A stretch of 5,654 nucleotides of DNA from Nitrospiraceae bacterium (GCA_003535475.1 DOHC01000190.1:1-5654); one strand, 5' to 3'. Shown: positions 1 through 4,713, counted from the stretch's first letter. Program-made: numbers and translations. The notes: generated from the letters alone by a model not told the origin.

Positions 1-1167
1 GCTGAAGTCAAATACATCCCTGGATGTCAAAATCTTCAGAGATATCTGGTCGTCATTTATCACCCTTGGAGTAACTTTTAACTGTAGAAGAGCTTCTTTT
101 TCCGTGACACTCGTAGTAGTAGTTGCTCCTGCTGTAGTCGTTGCTGTAGGAATAAGTATGCCTGTGCCGCTCTTGATATAAGCCTCCTGATTGTCCAGAA
201 CCATTACCTTCGGGCTTGACAGCGTCCTTGCATTCCCCTGTGTTTCAAGGGCTGATATCTGGAGGTCAAATATTGCATTCTTCGCCAGAATACCTATGCC
301 TATTGCTCCGCCAGAACCAAGCCCAACCGCAGCCGGAAGATTTACATTCAAAGCGCTTCCTCCAAAACCCGCGCCGCCGGTTAATGGAGTTGTCCCTGTG
401 GTTGTCGTACCCGGCCCTGTAGTCCTTGATGGGAGCGCCCCTACTGTGCCGGTGCTGCCGCTGGTACCGCCGCCGGATGTGCCGCCGCCAAATATATATG
501 CATCGCCGCTCCGATACATCGTGCCCCACTGTATGCCCAATTCCCTGCTTGCATTTGTGCTGACCTCAACAATCTTTGCCTCTATCATAATCTGCTTTGT
601 CTTTACATCCACCTGTTTTAAAAGCTGTGTAACCCTCTCTATTGCAGACGGGATATCCCTTATAACTATCATGTTGCTCTTAGAGTCAGAGGCTATGGAA
701 CCTCTCTTGCTTAAAACCTTTGTAATTACCCCCTCAATGTCTTTAGCAATAGCGTAGTTAACAGTTGCCGTATAGGTCATAAGGTCTTCGTCTGCTCCTG
801 AAGAAATCACTCTCACAACATTCCCATCCTTTATGTATGCAAATCCCTTGCCCTTTAATATGGAGTCAATAGCATCCCACAGCGGGACATTCCTGAGGCT
901 TACCGTCACCTTGCCCGTAACTTTTTCGTCAATGATTATGTTTATGCCGTGCTCCTGTCCCAGCGCCCTCAAAACATCGCTCAGTTCAACATCCCTTAAT
1001 TCCATTGATATAGAAGCGCCTTTTTCATTTAAGGAGGAATTAGAAGCCGAGTAAGAATCAGCGCTTAAAAATGCAAGGGCTAAAATCAGGGAAAAACTCA
1101 GAAGCAATATTTTTTGCTTTCTGTATCTTGCATGCTGTATCCTGCATCCTTTATCTTGCATTCTCAT
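1..1167 (-). CDS. pilQ: Type IV pilus outer-membrane secretin PilQ (C-terminus cut by window edge)
   Basis: This gene encodes the multimeric outer-membrane pore through which the type IV pilus passes. The window holds the first 389 codons, open to the edge without a stop. Residues 1-19 are a long basic n-region and about 20-36 a hydrophobic export signal. Residues 53-120 look like an STN/N0 domain (MELRDVELSDVLRALG, then LRNVPLWDAID). Residues 131-187 look like a secretin_N (N1) domain, with NMIVIRDIP. The secretin core starts near 193 (IMIEAKIVEV) and carries the signature RTLSSPKVMVLDNQEA (314-329) and LLQLKVTPRVIND (360-372). Residues 219-270 form a Gly/Ser/Thr-rich insert. No AMIN domain precedes N0, although many PilQ proteins have one. 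The ATG at 1167 overlaps the pilP stop by 4 nt (ATGA) and has AGGAGG 7 nt upstream; an ATG at 1161 is possible but worse placed. The family call is secure. PilQ rather than GspD rests on the pilMNOP neighbours. Confidence 0.95.
   Translation of the reverse strand, partial: MRMQDKGCRIQHARYRKQKILLLSFSLILALAFLSADSYSASNSSLNEKGASISMELRDVELSDVLRALGQEHGINIIIDEKVTGKVTVSLRNVPLWDAIDSILKGKGFAYIKDGNVVRVISSGADEDLMTYTATVNYAIAKDIEGVITKVLSKRGSIASDSKSNMIVIRDIPSAIERVTQLLKQVDVKTKQIMIEAKIVEVSTNASRELGIQWGTMYRSGDAYIFGGGTSGGGTSGSTGTVGALPSRTTGPGTTTTGTTPLTGGAGFGGSALNVNLPAAVGLGSGGAIGIGILAKNAIFDLQISALETQGNARTLSSPKVMVLDNQEAYIKSGTGILIPTATTTAGATTTTSVTEKEALLQLKVTPRVINDDQISLKILTSRDVFDFS
1121..1162. repeat. Three 14-nt tandem repeats (six degenerate 7-mers) in the pilQ start
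   Basis: On the plus strand the units are CTGTATCTTGCATG, CTGTATCCTGCATC and CTTTATCTTGCATT, each 14 nt, with 3-4 differences between pairs or fewer. On the minus strand they read as alternating 7-mers of the form NATGCAR and GATAMAG. The tract begins 5 nt inside pilQ and encodes the basic n-region of its signal peptide. Because 14 is not a multiple of three, the repeat does not give a repeated peptide. Confidence 0.85.
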
Positions 1168-1679
1168 TCCTTCGCCTCCTTACCCTCTTTTTTATCTTTA
1201 CCTTTGTCATCCTTTTTGTCTTTCACTTTATCATCATCCATGTCCTTATCTCTACGGGTATCCATCGCAAACTTCTCTACTCCAAGATAAAACCTTTTGC
1301 CGTTTTTTTCAAGTGAGACTCTGTCTTTTGCTATATCCACTATAAGAAAATTATTGACTCTTTCATTCTTCCTGTAAAACCCGCCGTTTATTATTGCAAC
1401 AGCCTTCTTTCCATCAGAAATTATACCGGTGATCTTCAAGCCCATAGGCATATCTTCTCTGAACGTCTTGCCTTTTAGTTTTGCTATCTTGTCTCCATAA
1501 CGGATAAACGGGTCCCTGCCCCATTTTTCTTTTATCGGTTTGTCCAGCGCGTCAAGTTTTATATCTGATATGCTCTGGGCATAGGAATTTAAAATTAAAA
1601 ATGCAAAAATTAAAATTACGGCAAAGATTAAAATTCCAAATTTTTGAACTTTGATTTTTGAATTTTGATTTTCCATCAT
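1164..1679 (-). CDS. pilP: Type IV pilus periplasmic connector protein PilP
   Basis: PilP links the inner-membrane PilN/PilO pair to the N0 region of the PilQ secretin. The 171-residue product has a hydrophobic N-terminal segment (about 14-31) ending at NSYAQS. It then has a linker with WGRDPF (53-58), the RDPF-type motif of PilP/GspC proteins. The homology-region beta domain covers about 79-139, with LKITGI, a DGKKAVAIING strand pair and NERV. The tail (143-171) is almost only Lys, Asp, Glu and Gly. Many proteobacterial PilP are lipoproteins, but no lipobox cysteine is present here, so the protein is either anchored by an uncleaved signal or released by signal peptidase I (inference). Its start overlaps the pilO stop by 4 nt (ATGA); a second ATG follows at once, and GAGGAAAAAGGA upstream serves as ribosome binding site. 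The hydrophobic core is encoded by an 18-nt tandem repeat. Position between pilO and pilQ supports the call. Confidence 0.9.
   Translation of the reverse strand: MMENQNSKIKVQKFGILIFAVILIFAFLILNSYAQSISDIKLDALDKPIKEKWGRDPFIRYGDKIAKLKGKTFREDMPMGLKITGIISDGKKAVAIINGGFYRKNERVNNFLIVDIAKDRVSLEKNGKRFYLGVEKFAMDTRRDKDMDDDKVKDKKDDKGKDKKEGKEAKE
1175..1180 (-). promoter_or_regulatory. Ribosome binding site of pilQ inside pilP
   Basis: AGGAGG, a full consensus Shine-Dalgarno, sits in the last pilP codons 7 nt before the pilQ ATG at 1167. It supports that start over the ATG at 1161. Confidence 0.8.
1603..1638. repeat. Two 18-nt tandem repeats in the pilP signal segment
   Basis: GCAAAAATTAAAATTACG is followed directly by GCAAAGATTAAAATTCCA, with 4 differences in 18. 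They encode the duplicated hydrophobic hexapeptides ILIFAV and ILIFAF of PilP (residues 16-27 region). As 18 is a multiple of three, this could also reflect selection for a hydrophobic helix. Confidence 0.7.
1641..1668. repeat. Four tandem 7-nt repeats just after the pilP start codon
   Basis: The plus strand reads TTTTTGA, ACTTTGA, TTTTTGA, ATTTTGA (minus strand TCAAAAA/TCAAAGT type). It is also two 14-nt units with one difference. It encodes the polar start of PilP (QNSKIKVQK), immediately downstream of its two start codons. Confidence 0.8.
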
Positions 1680-2224
1680 TCCTTTTTCCTCAAATACGTC
1701 ACTGCCTTCAGCAAAGCTATGCCTGAAGGATAAAGCACGGTGTTTGTCTCAAATTTAAGCTCCTGTATAAGAAATAATTTATGCCTTGTTTCGAGAATCT
1801 TAATGAAGTCATACAACTCTCTGAACTTTACCCTCAGTTCAATCTTTACCCTTAATTCTATAAATTTATTTTTGTGTTCAAAACCTTCAGGCGCTATGGA
1901 AACGAAATCAACATTTGCAATAGTCGCCTCACGGCTTATAGCCGCTAACATCCCTGAGAGGTCTTCTGCCTCCGGAAGCGCTACCTTTTCTGCAACAGGC
2001 ACCTTTGGGAAAGCGGCCTGTAATGCCAATGCTGCATTTATTGCTCCAATCTCGCTCTTTAAATTCTGAAGCGTCTGCTGTTTATTCTTGATATTTACTG
2101 ATGAAGGCGAATAAAGCAGCATGTATGGAACAATAACCGCTATTGCTGTAAGCGTTACTACAGCAATAATCTTTTCCCTCTGCGAAAGACTCTTAATCTT
2201 GCTCTGAATAGCTTTTATATCCAT
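1676..2224 (-). CDS. pilO: Type IV pilus inner-membrane protein PilO
   Basis: PilO pairs with PilN in the inner membrane and forms the periplasmic part of the alignment complex that binds PilP. The 182-residue product has a short cytoplasmic N-terminus and one membrane helix (about 19-38). A heptad-like coiled coil covers about 44-68 (NIKNKQQTLQNLKSEI). A ferredoxin-like periplasmic domain covers about 88-180, with the family pattern of alternating strand plus helix (IELRVKFRELYDFIKILE) and an EAEDLSGMLAAISREA helix before it. Length and layout match the family. Unlike its neighbours it does not overlap the upstream gene: 30 nt separate it from the pilN stop, and there is only a weak Shine-Dalgarno match (TTAAAGAT) made of a 7-nt repeat tract. 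Translation may therefore depend on ribosomes arriving from pilN (inference). Its stop overlaps the pilP start. Confidence 0.92.
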   Translation of the reverse strand: MDIKAIQSKIKSLSQREKIIAVVTLTAIAVIVPYMLLYSPSSVNIKNKQQTLQNLKSEIGAINAALALQAAFPKVPVAEKVALPEAEDLSGMLAAISREATIANVDFVSIAPEGFEHKNKFIELRVKIELRVKFRELYDFIKILETRHKLFLIQELKFETNTVLYPSGIALLKAVTYLRKKE

Positions 2225-2225
2225 A

Positions 2226-2246
2226 TCTTTAACTTTTAACTCTCAA
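2226..2246. repeat. Three tandem 7-nt repeats in the pilN-pilO gap
   Basis: On the minus strand this reads TTGAGAG, TTAAAAG, TTAAAGA. It fills most of the only real gap in the operon (30 nt) and ends one base before the pilO ATG, where a Shine-Dalgarno is expected. The unit length matches the tracts at the pilP and pilQ starts, but the sequence differs. Confidence 0.65.
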
Positions 2247-2254
2247 TTTTTTAT

Positions 2255-2794
2255 TTACGTCCATCGCATTTTTGCCTTCAGTTCAAAAGAAATATCCTTA
2301 TCGCCTTTCTGCACAAAGACTATTTCAACATCATAGAAATGATGGGCCAGCTCAAGCGCAGATATAAGGTTTGCAACCCCGATCTGCGTTGTTGAGAAGC
2401 CTTTTATATTCATGCGTCTTACCCCCTTTTCATCCCGAGATTCAATAGATGAAAGCCAAACATCCTGCGGCACAACAACTGAGATGGCACTGAGTATCAG
2501 GCTCCATTTTGGAGCCTTCTCCATTGCAATTAATATTTCCTTGTCCACCAACAAAGACGGGGCAACAGTAACAGCAGGGAGGGGCTTTATCTGTTGCTGC
2601 AGTTCTACTTTCTGTTTATTCAGCTTGTCCATCTCAGCGCCAAGCTTTTTAGCGTCAATAATATTCAAAAGCCAGAGTCCCATAATTACAACCATATAAA
2701 CTGAAAGCCCTGCAAGCAGATAATAAAACTTGCCTTTCCTCGCAGTAGCTCCTGCCTTCACCTCTACAGGAAAAAGATTTAATGTTTCTTTCAC
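2255..2794 (-). CDS. pilN: Type IV pilus inner-membrane protein PilN
   Basis: PilN is the bitopic membrane partner of PilO; its short cytoplasmic tail docks onto PilM. In this 179-residue product the tail carries LNLFP (5-9), a variant of the conserved INLLP peptide that binds the PilM groove. A membrane helix spans about 23-46 and a coiled coil about 47-70 (AKKLGAEMDKLNKQKVELQQ). The periplasmic fimbrial-assembly domain follows, with VVPQDVWLSSIE (107-118) and the NIKGFSTTQIGVANLISALE helix region. The start is GTG at 2794, overlapping the pilM TGA by 4 nt (GTGA), with AGAGG upstream inside pilM; this fits translational coupling. The length is normal for the family. Confidence 0.93.
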   Translation of the reverse strand: MKETLNLFPVEVKAGATARKGKFYYLLAGLSVYMVVIMGLWLLNIIDAKKLGAEMDKLNKQKVELQQQIKPLPAVTVAPSLLVDKEILIAMEKAPKWSLILSAISVVVPQDVWLSSIESRDEKGVRRMNIKGFSTTQIGVANLISALELAHHFYDVEIVFVQKGDKDISFELKAKMRWT

Positions 2795-3744
2795 GCAGGC
2801 CTCTTCGCAAGGCCGATTGCCACAGAGAATCTTGGACCAAGCGGCCTCAGGCTTTCGTCCTTCATAATAAGGTTATCAAATGGGTTTGGAACGCTGACGG
2901 GGATATCAAGCATATGAGAAAAATAATCACGAACAGCATGATTGATTGCTACCCCGCCTGTGAGAACAACCTCAGAAAATACCTTCTCTTTAAAGGTTGC
3001 CTTGTAATAATCTATTGAAAGGAATATCTCTCTTAAAAATTGATTCAGCGCATCTTTCATCCTATCAGCAGGGCCGTTCATCATGATATCGTCAATCTCT
3101 CCTTCAGGGAAACCTTCGCTTACAAGCTGGTTTTTTATTTGTTCACCTCCCAGCTCAACTGTCCTTGTCAGTCGTACGGATTCTGACCTCATTATGTCTA
3201 TCTCCATGCTTCGTGCGCCTATATCAAGCACTATTATGTTGCCTGAACCATGCAATGGAAGCGCCCTTATAAGGCACAAAGGATTTACATCAACCGCAAC
3301 AACTTTAATGCCTGCTTCCTTAAAAGGAGATATATACCGCTGGACATTTTTCCTTTCAGCAGAGGCAAAGGTAACAACAATGCCATCCGCAACCGGGGCT
3401 GCTATATAATCATAGACAGCTTCTTCCTTCGGATAAGGCAGCTGCCGTTTTATCTCCCACTTAACAGCTTCTTTTAATTCGCCCTTGGGCATAGGAGGCA
3501 GGTTTATCGTCCTTACAAATGAGAGATGCCCCGGCATGTGAACTACCGCATCTTTGCCGGCAATATTTATCTCTTTGAAGAAATTTTGCAGTCTGCTTAT
3601 CAGAAGGGCTTCGTCTTCCCAATCAGAAGAGGGAATATCCATAAACGCGGCGAGGGAAATTTTTTTGCCGTTAAGTCCAATAACTTTGATAGAACCGGTG
3701 CCAAGGTCCACTCCTAAAGGAGCAGGCCTGAACAATCCAAACAT
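2791..3744 (-). CDS. pilM: Type IV pilus cytoplasmic actin-like protein PilM
   Basis: PilM is an actin-fold ATP-binding protein that forms the cytoplasmic ring of the pilus alignment complex by binding the PilN N-terminus. The 317-residue product shows the actin-like nucleotide motifs in order: phosphate 1 (LGVDLGTGSIKV, 10-21), phosphate 2 (IVLDIGARSMEIDI, 171-184) and the adenosine motif (VVLTGGVA, 259-266). Family regions WEIKRQLPYPKEEAVYDY (96-113) and TVELGGEQIKNQL (195-207) are also clear. It is slightly shorter than many homologues (about 350) but complete. The ATG overlaps the last base of the upstream gene's TAA (TAATG), with AAGGGG 5 nt before it, and its own TGA overlaps the pilN GTG. 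FtsA and EutJ share the fold, but the PilN-O-P-Q neighbours decide the call. Confidence 0.95.
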   Translation of the reverse strand: MFGLFRPAPLGVDLGTGSIKVIGLNGKKISLAAFMDIPSSDWEDEALLISRLQNFFKEINIAGKDAVVHMPGHLSFVRTINLPPMPKGELKEAVKWEIKRQLPYPKEEAVYDYIAAPVADGIVVTFASAERKNVQRYISPFKEAGIKVVAVDVNPLCLIRALPLHGSGNIIVLDIGARSMEIDIMRSESVRLTRTVELGGEQIKNQLVSEGFPEGEIDDIMMNGPADRMKDALNQFLREIFLSIDYYKATFKEKVFSEVVLTGGVAINHAVRDYFSHMLDIPVSVPNPFDNLIMKDESLRPLGPRFSVAIGLAKRPA

Positions 3745-3974
3745 TAACGCCCCTTAACCTTAAAATAATACGCCATGAAAAACATAAAGAGCGATGCGAT
3801 TATTAGTGAAACGCCGAATCCAATCCTGTATGAAAAGGTAACAATGTCAATCTGGGCTATCATCCTTTTAGAGAAGTCATTAAATTTTCTTAACACCCCC
3901 GGAGCAAACAACAGCAGAAGTCCCATTACTCCGGCAAGAATAGCTATAACCGCAGCAAAATCACCCATCTTCAT
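3744..3974 (-). CDS. Uncharacterised two-helix membrane protein heading the pil operon
   Basis: I do not recognise this 76-residue protein. It has two strong hydrophobic segments, about 5-27 (FAAVIAILAGVMGLLLLF followed by APGVL) and 49-71 (IGFGVSLIIASLFMFFMAYYF). They are joined by a basic, amphipathic loop of about 21 residues (RKFNDFSKRMI...FSYR). The C-terminus is basic (KVKGR). By the positive-inside rule the loop and the C-terminal tail conflict unless the second segment is partly re-entrant, so the topology is uncertain. It starts at the ATG at 3974, with a GGGGG-containing Shine-Dalgarno at 3983-3987; an in-frame ATG at 3968 is an alternative. It is first in the operon, 28 nt or so from the predicted start site, and its stop overlaps the pilM start by 1 nt. 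That coupling suggests a role tied to the pilus inner-membrane complex, which is inference only. Confidence 0.8.
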   Translation of the reverse strand: MKMGDFAAVIAILAGVMGLLLLFAPGVLRKFNDFSKRMIAQIDIVTFSYRIGFGVSLIIASLFMFFMAYYFKVKGR

Positions 3975-3999
3975 ACATTTATCCCCCTACCTAAAGTTT

Positions 4000-4012
4000 T
4001 ACTTTCAAAGTA
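4000..4012. promoter_or_regulatory. 13-bp perfect inverted repeat over the pil promoter start site
   Basis: TACTTTCAAAGTA is a perfect palindrome around a central C. It covers the downstream half of the -10 box and the predicted start site of the pil promoter. This is where a repressor operator would sit, but no regulator is known and a short AT-rich palindrome can arise by chance. Confidence 0.35.
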
Positions 4013-4037
4013 TAGTCATTACCACATAGAAAGTCAA
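4009..4037 (-). promoter_or_regulatory. Sigma-70-type promoter of the pil operon
   Basis: The minus strand carries TTGACT (4032-4037), a 17-bp spacer and TATACT (4009-4014), a near-consensus vegetative promoter. The predicted start site near 4002 leaves a leader of about 28 nt before the first pil-operon ATG at 3974. This is a sequence match, with no transcript evidence. Confidence 0.78.
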
Positions 4038-4066
4038 GGTATTCACCAAGCGTTTACCCGTCAGTC

Positions 4067-4096
4067 AAGACAAAACTGCGGCAGATTGTATATAAT
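4067..4096 (+). promoter_or_regulatory. Candidate promoter for the small selenoprotein gene
   Basis: A perfect TATAAT (4091-4096) is preceded at 18 bp by AAGACA (4067-4072), which matches four of six -35 positions. The expected start site falls at about 4102-4104, on or next to the ATG at 4103. No Shine-Dalgarno is visible, so a leaderless or nearly leaderless transcript is possible. It lies back to back with the pil promoter, the two -35 boxes being about 30 bp apart. Confidence 0.5.
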
Positions 4097-4102
4097 GTGA
4101 AA

Positions 4103-4270
4103 ATGAAATGCAGAGAATGTAAAAGTGATTTAAAACTGCATACATACTGAAGAACAGTGGCTCTTAGCTGCATGGAATGCGGCAAAGAATATCCGCTGAA
4201 AGAATATATTGACGAGATAGACGAAGAGACATGGCAAAGAATATCACTTCGCCCATGCAGTAGAGCTTAA
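4103..4270 (+). CDS. Small dual-CXXC protein, probable selenoprotein with in-frame UGA (Sec16)
   Basis: Reading from the ATG at 4103, codon 16 is TGA (4148-4150), and the same frame then runs on to TAA at 4268-4270, giving 55 codons. Before the UGA lies C3-R-E-C6 and after it C23-M-E-C26-G-K-E-Y, followed by an acidic helix (YIDEIDEETWQRI) and a late C52. Paired CXXC motifs suggest a zinc-ribbon-like or thiol-redox protein in the cytoplasm. From memory it resembles the group NCBI names dual CXXC motif small (seleno)protein, whose members have Cys or Sec between the two CXXC motifs; I could not search this. A SECIS-like hairpin begins 12 nt after the UGA. A GTG at 4097 is an alternative start; no Shine-Dalgarno is visible, and the -10 box just upstream could make the transcript leaderless. 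The alternative is a pseudogene or base-call error, since TGC or TGT to TGA is one change. Ordinary gene finders would miss it or split it. Confidence 0.7.
4163..4187 (+). promoter_or_regulatory. Putative bacterial SECIS hairpin
   Basis: GCTGCAT (4167-4173) pairs with ATGCGGC (4177-4183) as seven base pairs, one a G-U wobble. It closes a GGA loop (4174-4176). Below an A-A mismatch, CTT (4163-4165) pairs with AAG (4185-4187). The loop begins 23 nt after the UGA, and its first base is G. This fits the published bacterial SECIS pattern: short stem, small loop with G in the first two positions, and 16-37 nt from UGA to loop. Part of the pairing follows from the TGC..TGC codons of the second CXXC motif, so chance contributes. 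Confidence 0.6.
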
Positions 4271-4303
4271 GATTTAATCTCGCTGTTACAAAACAACACT
4301 AAA

Positions 4304-4379
4304 GGGCGGTTAGCTCAGCTGGGAGAGCGCCACGTTCGCAACGTGGAAGTCGGGGGTTCGAATCCCCTACCGTCCACCA
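4304..4379 (+). tRNA. tRNA-Ala (anticodon CGC)
   Basis: All cloverleaf parts are present. The acceptor stem pairs GGGCGGT (4304-4310) with ACCGTCC (4369-4375). The D stem is GCTC/GAGC and the anticodon stem CCACG/CGTGG. The anticodon loop TTCGCAA has CGC at 4337-4339. The T arm has loop TTCGAAT, followed by discriminator A (4376) and an encoded CCA (4377-4379). The acceptor stem has the G3-U70 pair (4306 with 4373) that marks tRNAs for alanyl-tRNA synthetase, which agrees with the anticodon and decodes GCG. It starts 33 nt after the selenoprotein stop with no clear promoter of its own in that gap, so it may be co-transcribed with that gene. A short T run (4380-4384) follows without an independent hairpin. 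Confidence 0.97.
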
Positions 4380-4395
4380 TTTTTCCCTGCGCCTA

Positions 4396-4424
4396 TTGAC
4401 CTCTCTCATCTTAAACTCTATAAT
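4396..4424 (+). promoter_or_regulatory. Sigma-70-type promoter of the 83-residue secreted protein gene
   Basis: TTGACC (4396-4401), a 17-bp spacer and TATAAT (4419-4424) form a near-perfect vegetative promoter. The predicted start site near 4431 gives a leader of about 31 nt before the ATG at 4462. It could also drive argG by read-through, because no canonical terminator separates the two genes. Confidence 0.82.
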
Positions 4425-4447
4425 GTCTTAAAATTATCAGACAGAAT

Positions 4448-4453
4448 GAGGGG
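4448..4453 (+). promoter_or_regulatory. Ribosome binding site fixing the start at 4462
   Basis: GAGGGG ends 8 nt before the ATG at 4462, a good spacing. The alternative in-frame GTG at 4453 overlaps this site itself and would have no Shine-Dalgarno at a usable distance, so ATG is preferred. Confidence 0.75.
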
Positions 4454-4461
4454 TGCTATTC

Positions 4462-4713
4462 ATGCAAAAAAAATTCTTTCTATTAGCGGTACTGTCTATT
4501 CTTCTTGTCTTTAATCCTGCCTTCTCCGCAGACAAAGACAGCTTCCAGATAAAGAAACAGCCTGAGATACAGCAGGTAAAACCGAAGAAACCTGTTAAGG
4601 TAAAACTGAAGCGCTCCACCGAAGGGAAATACTCGTGGGAGCTTTCAGGAGACGATACCGATGAAGTTGTGCGAGCGAACAAAAGACTGAGAAAATTGTT
4701 GAAGATAGAATGA
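4462..4713 (+). CDS. Small secreted lysine-rich protein of unknown function
   Basis: I do not recognise this 83-residue protein. Residues 1-22 form a clear signal peptide: basic MQKK, hydrophobic FFLLAVLSILLVF, then NPAFSA with an AFSA/D signal peptidase I site. The mature part is about 60 residues. It has a basic, Pro/Lys/Gln-rich stretch (IKKQPEIQQVKPKKPVKVKLKRS), then EGKYSWELSGDDTDEVVRANKRLRKLL, which is likely a strand-turn-helix. It contains no cysteine and no lipobox, so it should be free in the periplasm or outside the cell. The strong promoter at 4396 and a good ribosome site suggest real expression. It ends 66 nt before argG on the same strand; no functional link is evident. Confidence 0.82.
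   Translation: MQKKFFLLAVLSILLVFNPAFSADKDSFQIKKQPEIQQVKPKKPVKVKLKRSTEGKYSWELSGDDTDEVVRANKRLRKLLKIE

Noticed and set aside
191..757. Plus-strand open frame of 188 codons over pilQ
   Set aside because: It is antisense to clear secretin sequence; its proline runs are the complement of the Gly/Thr linker codons. No ribosome site or domain is seen.
1826..1861. Tandem IELRVK-IELRVK in PilO as a recent duplication
   Set aside because: The PilO family normally has two alternating hydrophobic strands at this place before the helix (RELYDF here), and the total length is normal. The two halves also differ at several codon positions, so an insertion is not needed.
4040..4068. Second minus-strand promoter TTGACT-17-TGAATA
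   Set aside because: The -35 is good but the -10 matches only two or three consensus positions, and a much better promoter lies just downstream.
4103..4150. A 15-codon peptide ending at the TGA
   Set aside because: The same frame continues with a second CXXC motif and a SECIS-like hairpin, so a recoded 55-codon gene explains more. A decayed gene remains possible.
4304..4379. tRNA as an integration (attachment) site
   Set aside because: No integrase, no repeated 3' tRNA fragment and no mobile genes are visible in the window.
4380..4390. Intrinsic terminator after the tRNA
   Set aside because: There is a short T run but no separate hairpin before it; the only stem is the tRNA itself.
4437..4682. 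Minus-strand open frame of 81 codons over the secreted-protein gene
   Set aside because: The plus-strand gene has a promoter, ribosome site and signal peptide; the antisense frame has none of these.
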